Shown here piece after piece: positions 40,191 through 48,371 of a DNA stretch of 64,000 bases. The stretch is from the NCBI RefSeq assembly GCF_000725485.1, contig NZ_JOAG01000019.1, positions 203,570 through 267,569 on the forward strand. Reading direction: 5' to 3'. Position 1 is the first letter of the stretch. Each line of letters starts with the position of its first letter. The notes beneath the pieces are model-generated. The model was not told the DNA's origin. It worked only from the letters and a program-made list of their open reading frames with translations, and ran no database searches. The translations under genes and the position numbers were made by a program. Source of the DNA: Nonomuraea candida. Its GTDB lineage: Bacteria; Actinomycetota; Actinomycetes; Streptosporangiales; Streptosporangiaceae.

Positions 40191-40856
40191 CTCCTCTCTG
40201 GCGCGTTCCAGGTCCGTGGTGCGGTAGGCGTGCTCGGGGATGGTGGCCAGCGTGGACGGGCGCAGGCGGGGGCCGAGGCCGTACAGGTGCTGGAAGCTCA
40301 TGATCAACGGACGCCAGGCGTCGGGGTCGATGTGGTCGTCGGTGCCCGGCTTCCTGATCTCGTCATGGACCCAGACGCGCCGCACCCGCACCTCGAAGGC
40401 CAGGACCCCGCCGTCCCCGACCGGGTGGTGGCGTTCGAGGACCGCCTCCATGGCGACCGGGCACTCGGCCACGCGCGGCGGCGCCACCGTCTCGGACGGC
40501 ACGGCGGTGAAGCCCGCGCGCCCGAACTTGTCACGTACGAACCGGTAGCCCCGCTCCTCCTTGCCCGGCGGCACGGGGTCGGCCCCGGTGGTGAGCGCGA
40601 GCCGGTCCACCGCGTCGGCGAGCGCGTCGGAGGGCAGGTTGAGCACGCATTCGCCGGTCCTGAGCAGGTTCTGGGCCGTCTTGGAGCGGCGGCCCAGCCC
40701 CAGCATGCCCCGCCAGCCCAGCCAGAACGCCGACGACATGGGGGCCAGATTCGGTGTGCCGTCCTCGTTCGAGGTGGAGATCAGGACCACGGGGGTGCCG
40801 AAGTAGAGGATGTTCGGCTCGATGGAGGTGTGCGAAGTCCGCGTGACGGTGCTCAT
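40188..40856 (-). CDS. Flavin reductase family (split-barrel) protein
   Basis: 222 aa, start MSTVTRTSHTSIEPNILYFG. The FMN-binding split barrel is recognisable by TPVVLISTSNEDGTPNLAPM, SAFWLGWRGMLGLG and a loop ECVLNLPSD near residue 75. Proteins of this group bind FMN and reduce it or small substrates; specificity unknown. ATG 40856 or 40862. It is convergent with the Nudix gene across an 18-bp repeat array. Confidence 0.85.
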   Translation of the reverse strand: MSTVTRTSHTSIEPNILYFGTPVVLISTSNEDGTPNLAPMSSAFWLGWRGMLGLGRRSKTAQNLLRTGECVLNLPSDALADAVDRLALTTGADPVPPGKEERGYRFVRDKFGRAGFTAVPSETVAPPRVAECPVAMEAVLERHHPVGDGGVLAFEVRVRRVWVHDEIRKPGTDDHIDPDAWRPLIMSFQHLYGLGPRLRPSTLATIPEHAYRTTDLERAREE

Positions 40857-40933
40857 GACCATCCACTGTCGCGGCTGGTCCACGCGGGCGCTGGCGGCCT
40901 TCGGACGTCTCGTTCCGGGCAGGTGGGGCGGGT

Positions 40934-41287
40934 TCACCGGCGGCGCCTGTCGAAGAAGAGGTAGCCGGCGATCAGCACGCCCACCTGGAAGGTCCAGAAC
41001 CGGGCTTCGGCCACCTCCGGCCGCACCCGCAGCCAGACGGGCTCGGGCAGGGACGCCGGCCCCAGCAGGCTCGCCAGAATGAGCGTGACGAGCACCGCCA
41101 GATAGACGCCGATGAACCAGCCGCGCTGCCGGCCCGCGCTCCTGTCCTCCAGCCGCACGATCGGCGTGTCGGGCGGCGGCGGCGAGTCGTCGACCAGCTC
41201 GCCGTCCGGTTCGGCGCCGCCGTCCTCCTCCCCCGCCCCCTCCTCCTGGCGGCCGTCCGGCCCCGGCGGTTGAGTGATTCTCTTCAT
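40934..41287 (-). CDS. Small two-helix membrane protein
   Basis: 117 aa with an acidic, Pro-rich cytoplasmic N terminus (GEEDGGAEPDGELVDDSPPP), then GWFIGVYLAVLVTLILASLL and FQVGVLIAGYLFF with a basic end DRRRR. A textbook GGAGGAG seven bases before the ATG fixes the start. No function is recognised. A 36-bp duplication (AAAGGGCGTA...CCGCCCG at 41319 and 41355) lies just upstream of its start. Confidence 0.75.
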   Translation of the reverse strand: MKRITQPPGPDGRQEEGAGEEDGGAEPDGELVDDSPPPPDTPIVRLEDRSAGRQRGWFIGVYLAVLVTLILASLLGPASLPEPVWLRVRPEVAEARFWTFQVGVLIAGYLFFDRRRR

Positions 41288-41776
41288 GTTCTCCTCCTGG
41301 TCGGCCTGGTCCTGCGGGAAAGGGCGTACCGGGCCCCGCCCGCGGGGCCCGCGGAAAGGGCGTAGCGGGCCCCGCCCGGTCACCCCGCGGAGCGCCAAAG
41401 CGCGACATATCCCATAAATCCGGATTGGCATGCACAAGAAGGCCGCTAACCACCGCAGCCCTCGAACAACGCACATCCTATGAGGCTCGTGTGATTTCCA
41501 CTCACCAATGGCGCACATCTGGTGGTGAAAATTCTCCTGCGCAATTTGCGCAGCTTGTCCGAAATGTCCAGCGGGAGTGAATCTCTCCGCACGGGTGTAA
41601 CAGATATACGTCGGGGTGTAACTGTGCGGCCAGCGTATGGACTAGCCCAACAGGCTGGGGAAACACCTCGGTGTATGGTCCCATCCACCTACGATGAAAG
41701 CCGTGTCGTAGTCGAAACGTCGGAGCGTCCCCTCCACACTCGGCGTGCCCATCACCAAGGGGCAGGAGAGGAATTC
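41288..41776. promoter_or_regulatory. Intergenic region with direct repeats upstream of the RHH gene
   Basis: 489 bp with no gene recognised. GGGTGTAAC occurs twice in direct orientation at 41593-41601 and 41614-41622 (21-bp spacing, two helical turns), and a palindrome ACACC-TC-GGTGT sits at 41663-41674. These could be binding sites for the ribbon-helix-helix protein encoded just downstream or for another regulator. Confidence 0.45.
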
Positions 41777-42052
41777 ATGTCCCGTGAGTCCATGACCAAG
41801 GACAACAGGATCGACAACCCTTCGAGGGAAGAAAAGGGTAACAGTTCCAATTTTGTCCGACTATCCGTGAATCTGAGCCACGAAACTGCCGACACCTTCA
41901 AGACGCTGGCCGAGCGCAAGGGCCTGTCTTTCACCGAGGCGATCCGCAGAGCCATCACGATCTGGAAATTCGTCGAGGACCAGCTCTCCCAGGGACACGA
42001 GCTGGCGATCGTCGAGTCGGACGGCAACCCCCGCAAGGTGCTCATCCTCTGA
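41777..42052 (+). CDS. Ribbon-helix-helix DNA-binding protein
   Basis: 91 aa; ATG 41777 with GGAGAGG eight bases upstream. After a polar 25-residue arm comes the RHH core NFVRLSVNLSHETADTFKTL (beta strand then helix 1) and ERKGLSFTEAIRRAITIWKF (helix 2). The tail HELAIVESDGNPRKVLIL may be a second beta region. Its codon use is slightly less GC-biased than neighbours. No toxin gene follows, so it is probably a stand-alone regulator. Confidence 0.8.
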   Translation: MSRESMTKDNRIDNPSREEKGNSSNFVRLSVNLSHETADTFKTLAERKGLSFTEAIRRAITIWKFVEDQLSQGHELAIVESDGNPRKVLIL

Positions 42053-42134
42053 GCGCCCGCGAGGGCACACCAACCGGTGCGGGCCACGGGGATCTCATCC
42101 CGCCGACACGCGCCGGGCCGGGCATGATGGTTGC

Positions 42135-42665
42135 ATGACCTGGCACGCGCCGGAGATCACCAGGCGGATCGACCCGTTGAGCGTGGTGGCGGCGGACGAG
42201 CGCGCCGTGGCGGATCTCTGGCTGGAGCTCCACCGCGAGACCCTGCTGTGGAAATGCGGGGGCCTGAGCGCCGAGCAGCTCAAGTCACGCTGTGTGGAGC
42301 CGTCGAACCTGTCGCTCCTCGGCCTGCTCCGCCACATGGCCGAGGTGGAGCGCGACTGGTTCCGCACGAGGTTCGCCGGCGAGCGGGTGGCGTACCTCTA
42401 CTGCTCCGACGACCGCCTCAACGCGGAGTTCGACGACGTGGACGAGGCGGACGCCGAGGCCGACTACGCGACCTACCTGCGCGAGCTGGACGCCGTACGC
42501 GAGACGGTGGCGAACCGGCCCTTCGACGAGACCTTCCTCGACCCGAGACGCGGGATCGTCATGTCGCTGCGCTGGGTGCACATGGCCATGGTGCAGGAGT
42601 ACTCCCGCCACAACGGCCACGCCGACCTGCTGCGCGAGCGCACCGACGGCGCCACCGGCCACTGA
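42135..42665 (+). CDS. DinB-family protein (DUF664)
   Basis: 176-aa four-helix-bundle protein with the three metal-ligand His positions expected: LLRHMAEVERDWF, WVHMAMVQEYSRHNGHADLL. DinB/YfiT proteins include thiol-dependent S-transferases (bacillithiol or mycothiol); this actinobacterial subgroup (DUF664) is often mycothiol-related, but its reaction is unknown. The end GATGH-stop is repeated downstream. Confidence 0.88.
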   Translation: MTWHAPEITRRIDPLSVVAADERAVADLWLELHRETLLWKCGGLSAEQLKSRCVEPSNLSLLGLLRHMAEVERDWFRTRFAGERVAYLYCSDDRLNAEFDDVDEADAEADYATYLRELDAVRETVANRPFDETFLDPRRGIVMSLRWVHMAMVQEYSRHNGHADLLRERTDGATGH

Positions 42666-42716
42666 TCCCCCCGGCCACTGACCCCCGGCCACCGACTCCG
42701 GGCCACCGGCCACCTG
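42655..42716 (+). repeat. 14-16-bp tandem repeat of the DinB gene 3' end
   Basis: CCGGCCACTGA occurs at 42655 (coding end with the stop) and 42671, then CCGGCCACCGA at 42685 and further degenerate GGCCACC copies to 42716. Same pattern as the arrays after lipB and the GNAT-like gene. Confidence 0.8.
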
Positions 42717-42829
42717 CGGCCCGCCGCCGCTGTGGCCGAACCCGCCGCCCGGACGTCCGGCCCGTTACGGGAACGTTGACGGCCCCGATCGGGGCGCACG
42801 CTAAATCGCACCCCTGCGACCTGCGCTTT

Positions 42830-43198
42830 TATCCGGAAAAAGCAAACCGCTCCTCCGCCAACCCCGACGGCACCACCCGCTACGCCTACGACCCGCCGGG
42901 CCCCGGCCGGACGCAGTACCAGTACGACGCGGTCGTGGCCGTCTCGGACACGTTCGAGGGGCCGTACTCGCAGCGGTGGACCGCCGGGGTCGGGGCCGGG
43001 CACAACAACTTCTTCGTGGACCGCGCCGGCCAGGTGTGGGCCACGTTCTTCCGCAACCCGAACTTCGGCTACTGGTCCGACCCTTCGCGCGTCGGCGACG
43101 CGGCCGTGGCCGGCATCGTGCGGGTGGAGTGGACCGGCCCGCAGGGCAACCGCCTGTACGTCCAGCGCCGCGACCGCGCCCGGGCGAACACGGACTGA
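42830..43198 (+). pseudogene. C-terminal remnant of a glycoside hydrolase (GH43/117-like)
   Basis: An open frame ending at 43198 contains RYAYDPPGPGRTQYQYDAVV, AVSDTFEGPYSQRW, GVGAGHNNFFVDRAGQVW and ATFFRNPNFGYW, which match the last blades and end of secreted beta-propeller hydrolases of the GH43/GH117 type. No start codon, signal peptide or catalytic N-terminal half is present; upstream is DinB and its repeats. It is best read as a leftover of a deleted gene. Confidence 0.7.
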
Positions 43199-43232
43199 GC
43201 GCCCGTCGCGGTGGCGGCCGGGCCCGGGGCTT

Positions 43233-43255
43233 GAGTCTCAAGCGGCTTGAGACTC
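43233..43255. promoter_or_regulatory. MerR-type operator (perfect inverted repeat)
   Basis: GAGTCTCAAG-CGG-CTTGAGACTC has perfect 10-bp arms with a 3-bp centre, ending 13 bp before the MerR start codon. It is the expected form of an autoregulatory MerR site lying between promoter elements. Confidence 0.8.
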
Positions 43256-43268
43256 CATAGTGACGGGC

Positions 43269-44273
43269 ATGGACGACAACGAGCTGTACCCCATCGGAGA
43301 CGTGGCCCACCGCACGGGCCTGAGCGTCAGCGCCATCCGCTTCTACTCCGACGCCGGGATCGTCACCCCCACCCGGGTGACGGAGACGGGCTACCGCCTG
43401 TACGACGTGCGGGCCGTCGCCCGGCTGGAGCTCGTACGCACCCTCCGCGACCTGGACGCCGGCCTGGACGACATCCGCCGGCTGCTCGACGGCGAGCGGA
43501 CGCTGCACGACCTCCTCACCGCCCACCTGGAGCTCGTCGAACGCCAGGAGCGCGCCCTGCGCGCCCGGCGGGCGGTGCTGAGGACGCTGGTCAGGCAGGG
43601 CGCCACGGCCGCGCAGGTGGCCCTGATGCACAAGCTCGTCTCGATGCCCGACGAGGAGCGCGAGCGGCTGGTGGACGACTTCTGGAACGAGGTCGGCGCG
43701 GGCCTCGACGTGCCCGCCGGCTTCGTGGCGCGGCTGCGGACGATGCGGCCGCGCCTGCCGGAGGACCCCACGGCCGCCCAGCTCGAAGCCTGGATCGAGC
43801 TGGCGGACCTGCTCCGGGGCGAGGAGTTCCGCGCCGCGGTCCGCGCCCACCTCCAGAAGGTCTACGGCACGTTCCCGGGCCGGAGCCTGGCCGCCGCGCC
43901 CGTGTGGGACTTCATCCACGAGGAGGGCGCGGCGATCGGGAAGGAGATCGCCGAGGCGTACCGCTCCGGGCTGCCGGCGGACTCTGCCCGGGCGCGGGAG
44001 CTGGCCGTCCGCCTGGCCGACGCGGCCGCCGGCGCCTTCGCCCGCGCACCGTCCACGGCCGGGTCCCGCGAGCGGCTGGCCACGGCCTTCCTGGTCGCCG
44101 AGGAGACGCTGCGCGCCGGCTCCCGGGAGGAGGACGCGCACGACAGGTACCTGTCCCTGGTGTCGGTGATCAACGGCACGCCGTACGGCACGGTCGAGGA
44201 GGACCCGGCGTTCCTGTCCTGGACCGCCGCGGCTCTGCGCGCGACTACATCGACGACGCCGCCCTCCCCATGA
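43269..44273 (+). CDS. MerR-family transcriptional regulator
   Basis: 334 aa. N-terminal winged HTH YPIGDVAHRTGLSVSAIRFY then GYRLYDVRAVARLELVRTLR; coiled-coil helix LLTAHLELVERQERALRARR; a long C-terminal ligand-type domain (about 120-334) of helical character, as in TipA-like or multidrug-sensing members. ATG 43269 is preferred to a GTG-like start at 43260. The last 12 residues (TTSTTPPSP) look non-native: another frame continues with a protein-like sequence (YIDDAALPMSAAFRQATQRL), so the C terminus may be frameshifted. Operator immediately upstream. Confidence 0.85.
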   Translation: MDDNELYPIGDVAHRTGLSVSAIRFYSDAGIVTPTRVTETGYRLYDVRAVARLELVRTLRDLDAGLDDIRRLLDGERTLHDLLTAHLELVERQERALRARRAVLRTLVRQGATAAQVALMHKLVSMPDEERERLVDDFWNEVGAGLDVPAGFVARLRTMRPRLPEDPTAAQLEAWIELADLLRGEEFRAAVRAHLQKVYGTFPGRSLAAAPVWDFIHEEGAAIGKEIAEAYRSGLPADSARARELAVRLADAAAGAFARAPSTAGSRERLATAFLVAEETLRAGSREEDAHDRYLSLVSVINGTPYGTVEEDPAFLSWTAAALRATTSTTPPSP

Positions 44274-44438
44274 GCGCCGCCTTCCGGCAGGCCACCCAGC
44301 GCCTCGTCGGCGCGGCCTTCGGGCCCGGCACCGGGGTCATCCACCCTCCTGGACGCCCCGGAACACCCGCGACCGCCCGCGAAAGCCGCGATACTGGCAC
44401 CCCTGCGCAAACGAACCGGAACCGGGAAGGAGCCGCCG

Positions 44439-44948
44439 ATGATCACCGACCCCGTGATCACCAGGATCGGTGAGGGGGTGGAGCTGCACCACCGCCAGGG
44501 CCGGCGGGAGGCCGCTCGCGACCTGTTCACGCAGATCTGGGACGACATCGGCGGCGAGCAGGGCGATCCCCTGTACATCTGCGTCCTCGCCCACGCGATG
44601 GCCGACGTACAGGACGACGTGCGGCAGGAGCTGATGTGGGATCTGCGGGCACTGGCCGCCGCCGACCTGATCACCGAAGAGCGGGTGGCGGAAGCCGGGG
44701 TGACGCTCTCCCCGGCCGGCCTGTACCCGTCGTTGCACCTCAACCTGACCGAGTGCTACCGCAAGCTGGGCGATCTCGACCGCGCCCGCGAGCACCTCCG
44801 GCAGGCCCAGGACACGATCGGCGCACTGGGCGACGACGAGTACGGGCAGCTCATCAGGAGCGGCCTGGAGCGCCTCACCGAACAGCTCGAAGACGAGCCC
44901 CTGCCGAAGCCGGCCGGATCGCAGGACCCGACGCCCGATCCCGCCTGA
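44439..44948 (+). CDS. Tetratricopeptide-like cytoplasmic protein
   Basis: 169 aa, ATG 44439 with GAAGGAG eight bases upstream. All helical, with a TPR-type pair: LHLNLTECYRKLGDLDRARE and HLRQAQDTIGALGDDEYGQL. Similar short proteins are found in many actinomycetes without known role. The Pro-rich tail (PLPKPAGSQDPTPDPA) is low complexity. It is convergent with the acyltransferase gene. Confidence 0.75.
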   Translation: MITDPVITRIGEGVELHHRQGRREAARDLFTQIWDDIGGEQGDPLYICVLAHAMADVQDDVRQELMWDLRALAAADLITEERVAEAGVTLSPAGLYPSLHLNLTECYRKLGDLDRAREHLRQAQDTIGALGDDEYGQLIRSGLERLTEQLEDEPLPKPAGSQDPTPDPA

Positions 44949-44973
44949 ACCGCCTGACCCGCCCGGTCAAGCC

Positions 44974-46182
44974 CTACTCCACCCGCTCCGACCGGGTTCT
45001 GGCGATGAGCCGTTTCGCCAGCCGCTGCGCGGGGCCTTCGACGAAGCGCCAGGTCAGCGAGCTGAGGCCGATCAGCAGCCCGAAGACCCCGGCCAGCGCC
45101 GCCAGCCGCAGGCCCAGCGGCACGGCCGGCGGGTCGGGCCAGAACCGTTCGACTCCCTCCAGGAGCAGCGGATGCAGCAGGTAGATGGAGTAACTGGTCA
45201 GCCCCAGCCAGGCCAGGGGCGGCGGCACCGTGCGGCGGCGCAGGGCCATCCCGGCGCCGAAGGTGACCCATGCGGCGGCGACCGCGGCCTGGGCGCCGGG
45301 CTCGCCGCGTTCCAGCCAGATCCCGGCCAACGGCACCAGCGCCACCCAGCCGGCCCGCCGCCAGGGCAGCTCGCCCCGCTCGGCCCGGTACAACGCCGTG
45401 CCGGCGAACATGGTGGCCAGGATCAGCAGCCCCTCGCCGGGCGCCGGCCAGACCTGGTTGACCGCCAGCAGGCCCGACACGGTCGCCCCGATGACGATCG
45501 CGCCCGCCCTCCGTACCGGCCTCGACCCCGCGAGGACCCCCGCGAGGCCGGCCCCCACCAGCCCGGTGGCCACCAGGACGACGGTGAGCATACGACCCGG
45601 CCCGCCGGCCGACAGCATCGCCACCGGAAGCACGCCCGCGCCCGCGACCGCCGCCCCGGCGAACCCGAGCGAGATCCCGGCGCTCCCCCGATGCAGGCCC
45701 AGCGTGAACAGCGCGGTCACCAGCAGGTAGAAGCCCATCTCGTAGGAGAGCGTCCACAGGACGTTGACCAGGTTCGGGACCTGCAGCAGGTTCTGCAGCA
45801 TCGTCAGATGCCCCACCAGCATGGAGATCGGGCGCTCGTCCCACCACGTGTGCGCCTTCCAGCCCGCCGCCATCAGCAGGAGCACCCCCGCCGCACAAAC
45901 GCCAAGCAACGGGTAGAGCCGAAATAATCGGGAGAGCCAAAAGGCCCGTACGCTGCCGGTCCGTTCCAGTGACGCGGGCACAATGTATCCGCTGACCAGG
46001 AAGAAAACGAACACCCCGTACCAGCCGGGCTCGAAAACCGCCTTGACCGGCGACTTCACCTCGGGCAGCAGGAACGTGAAGGAATGCTCGACCACCACCG
46101 TCATGGCCGCGACCCCGCGCAGGGCGTCCAGCCAGGCCATACGCTTCCCGGCCGGCGCGGACGCCTTTCGCATCGCGGGCAT
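44974..46182 (-). CDS. Membrane acyltransferase 3 (OafA/YrhL type)
   Basis: 402 aa with about ten helices. The N-terminal signature is MAWLDALRGVAAMTVVVEHS (active-site His), followed by WYGVFVFFLVSGYIVPASLE and RLFRLYPLL. Family members acetylate or acylate sugars, antibiotics or cell-surface polymers. The C-terminal motif TSYSIYLLHPLLLEGVERFW is also typical. Substrate not deducible; no sugar genes nearby. Confidence 0.9.
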   Translation of the reverse strand: MPAMRKASAPAGKRMAWLDALRGVAAMTVVVEHSFTFLLPEVKSPVKAVFEPGWYGVFVFFLVSGYIVPASLERTGSVRAFWLSRLFRLYPLLGVCAAGVLLLMAAGWKAHTWWDERPISMLVGHLTMLQNLLQVPNLVNVLWTLSYEMGFYLLVTALFTLGLHRGSAGISLGFAGAAVAGAGVLPVAMLSAGGPGRMLTVVLVATGLVGAGLAGVLAGSRPVRRAGAIVIGATVSGLLAVNQVWPAPGEGLLILATMFAGTALYRAERGELPWRRAGWVALVPLAGIWLERGEPGAQAAVAAAWVTFGAGMALRRRTVPPPLAWLGLTSYSIYLLHPLLLEGVERFWPDPPAVPLGLRLAALAGVFGLLIGLSSLTWRFVEGPAQRLAKRLIARTRSERVE

Positions 46183-46469
46183 CCGACGATACTAACGATG
46201 AATTGTCAGGTCCTGTACGGCCGCCGCCCGGAATTCGCCCGCGGCGATAAATCTCAAAGGCCGCCCGAGCCGGACTTCACCGCCACGGACGAGATTTCAC
46301 CGGCGGCTACCAGCCACCGCCGGGCCGCCACTCGCCGTTCATCTCGACATAGGTCATCGGCGAGGACCGTGCTCAAGGCGACGGCGAGTTGCCGGCGGTG
46401 CACGCCGCGCCGCGGTGCACGCTTATATGCGTCGACAGCGCCCCTCGGCATCCGGCAAAGTGGCCACCC

Positions 46470-47210
46470 GTGACGAGCAGTGAACTGTGGACCCGCGCGA
46501 CCGCCGACCGCTATGACGCAGAGGAGGCCGAAGCGTCCTCGCCCGCAGTTCTCGGACCGACCCTCGACTTCCTCGCCGAGCTGGCCGGAGACGGCCGGGC
46601 GCTGGAGTTCGCCATCGGGACCGGACGCGTCGGCGTTCCGCTCCGCGAACGCGGCGTGCCGGTCGTAGGCATCGAGCTGTCCGAGCACATGGCGGCGGTG
46701 CTGCGGCGCAAGGTCGACGAGGACACCCTCCCGGTAGTCATCGGGGACATGGCCACAACTGTCGTTCCGGGCGGGTTCACCCTGGTCTATCTCGTCTACA
46801 ACACCATGACGAACCTGCTTACGCAGGACGAGCAGGTCGAGTGCTTCCGCAACGCCGCACGGCATCTGGAGCCCGGCGGCCGATTCGTCATCGAGCTGGG
46901 TGTGCCGCCGCTGCGGCTCCTGCCGCCCGGTCAGGTCGCGGTGCCGTTCGACGTCTCCCCGCAGCATCTCGGCTTCGACACCTTCGACCTGGTTGAGCAG
47001 ATCCTCGTCTCGCACCACTTCACCCGCGACGGCGACGATGACCACTACCGCCGCGAAAACTCCCGGCACCGGTACGCCTGGCCGGCGGAGCTCGACCTGA
47101 TGGCTCGGATCGCCGGGCTCGAGCTGGAACGTCGCGTTGCGGACTGGGACGGGTCTCCGTTCACCCAGGACTCCGCGAAGCACGTCTCCGTATGGCGCAA
47201 GCCGGCCTGA
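46470..47210 (+). CDS. Class I SAM-dependent methyltransferase
   Basis: 246 aa from GTG 46470 (VTSSELWTRATADRYDAEE). Motif I is GRALEFAIGTGRVGVPLRER near 45-64, then VVGIELSEHMAAVLRRK and LVYLVYNTMTNLLTQDEQVE as in the Methyltransf_25 group that includes ToxA/sugar and small-molecule methylases. Codon usage is a little less extreme than its neighbours, perhaps acquired. The 287 bp upstream hold no gene. Confidence 0.87.
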   Translation: MTSSELWTRATADRYDAEEAEASSPAVLGPTLDFLAELAGDGRALEFAIGTGRVGVPLRERGVPVVGIELSEHMAAVLRRKVDEDTLPVVIGDMATTVVPGGFTLVYLVYNTMTNLLTQDEQVECFRNAARHLEPGGRFVIELGVPPLRLLPPGQVAVPFDVSPQHLGFDTFDLVEQILVSHHFTRDGDDDHYRRENSRHRYAWPAELDLMARIAGLELERRVADWDGSPFTQDSAKHVSVWRKPA

Positions 47211-47412
47211 GGCCGGCCACCGGGCCATCGACGTGGTGACGTCGTTGCGGTCGCCGCCGGTCAAGTGGCGGCCGGCGGGATACCGGATCGTTCTCAGGAT
47301 GGCGGGGCGCCACTCGCCAGATCGCTCAAACGGCCGCGCCCGCTTCGGCCCCGCCTCATCACTGCGTCCGCCATCGACTCGCCTGCTCGGCTTGTCCCAG
47401 GCCGATGCCTTG

Positions 47413-47634
47413 TCACGCCTTGCCTGCCGCCGGGTCCCGCTCGTCCGCGGTCTTACGGTTGGCTCCCAGCGCGTACGAGAGGGCGATTCCGAAGCACATC
47501 GCCAGGGAGACGCCCAGAAGGAGGTCACCCAGGGTGACACCCAGCCCCATGCCGATCGCGATGCCCGGCCACATGCCGTTCCAGTTGGGGGAGTTCTTGC
47601 TGTTCCACTTGGGGGAGTTCTTGCTGTTCGTCAT
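47413..47634 (-). CDS. Small membrane protein with N-terminal duplication
   Basis: 73 aa. NSKNSPKW / NSKNSPNW is a direct 8-residue duplication encoded by a 24-bp tandem repeat (about 47582-47629). A helix hairpin follows: GIAIGMGLGVTLGDLLLG and SLAMCFGIALSYALG. The C-terminal tail is charged. ATG 47634 is chosen as the start of the conserved part. A palindrome about 60 bp upstream may regulate it. Confidence 0.7.
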   Translation of the reverse strand: MTNSKNSPKWNSKNSPNWNGMWPGIAIGMGLGVTLGDLLLGVSLAMCFGIALSYALGANRKTADERDPAAGKA

Positions 47635-47680
47635 GGTTAGATCTTCGCGCGGGAGCGTGCAGGCGGCGTAGACGTCACAG

Positions 47681-47706
47681 TCATGAGCCCGACATGACAA
47701 CTGTCA
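47681..47706. promoter_or_regulatory. Candidate operator TGACA-AC-TGTCA
   Basis: TGACAACTGTCA (47695-47706) is a perfect inverted repeat, overlapped by a second one, TCATG-AGCCCGA-CATGA (47681-47697). The two share half-sites and lie about 60 bp upstream of the small membrane protein gene. Such TGACA sites are typical of NarL/LiaR-like response regulators. Confidence 0.5.
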
Positions 47707-47937
47707 TCCCCCAAAGCCGCACTCACCCCGGACCCCAGAAGCCCCCTAGAACAGGCGCCGCCCGTGACCGGGATGGGTTCCCCTCGCGTTCGGTGTCGGA
47801 CTCTGGAACCGTACGTACATCGAAGCCCCTTTCGCGGCCCGCCTCGCCCAGGCCGTACCGACCCGGGCGAGCCCGAGGACCTTCACCACTCGCCCCAGCT
47901 GAACGATCTTCCCTGATCTTCCGAGTACTCTGTCCCC

Positions 47938-48297
47938 GTGTGCACGTACGCGATGGTCACCTACAAGGTCCACTACGTATGCGTCTCCTGCCGGCAGAGC
48001 CGCAAACTGCCCTGGGACGGCGCAGAGCACCGGTGCACGCGCTGCCGGCGGCCGATGCTCCTCGCCGGCCACGACTTCGCCGCACCGCGCAGGACCAAGG
48101 ACCGCGAGTGGGCGGCCGTCGCGGCCGTGCTGGGAGCGGGGCTGCGGTACGAAGGCTTCGAACCCTGCGGCTGCGGCCAGGACCCGAAATATCGCCCCCG
48201 CACGAGCGCCCAGGTGCGGGCACGGCGCAGGGTCGCAGCCCGCAAGGGCCTGACCGACACCGAAGCACTCGCCCTACGCGACCCCGCCGACGCCTGA
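47938..48297 (+). CDS. Zinc-ribbon small protein
   Basis: 119 aa from GTG 47938. Two CxxC pairs form a zinc ribbon: YVCVSCRQSRKLPW and HRCTRCRRPMLLAG, with a second Cys cluster FEPCGCGQDPKYRP. The C-terminal part is Arg-rich. It resembles conserved short actinobacterial proteins of unknown function. The 303 bp before it (47635-47937) hold only the palindromic site. Confidence 0.72.
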   Translation: MCTYAMVTYKVHYVCVSCRQSRKLPWDGAEHRCTRCRRPMLLAGHDFAAPRRTKDREWAAVAAVLGAGLRYEGFEPCGCGQDPKYRPRTSAQVRARRRVAARKGLTDTEALALRDPADA

Positions 48298-48371
48298 CTC
48301 CCTCCGATCACCCCCAAGGCTTCCCAGAAGGACCCTCGTACAGGGCGGTGCTCCGTGCGTACGCTGCCGCC

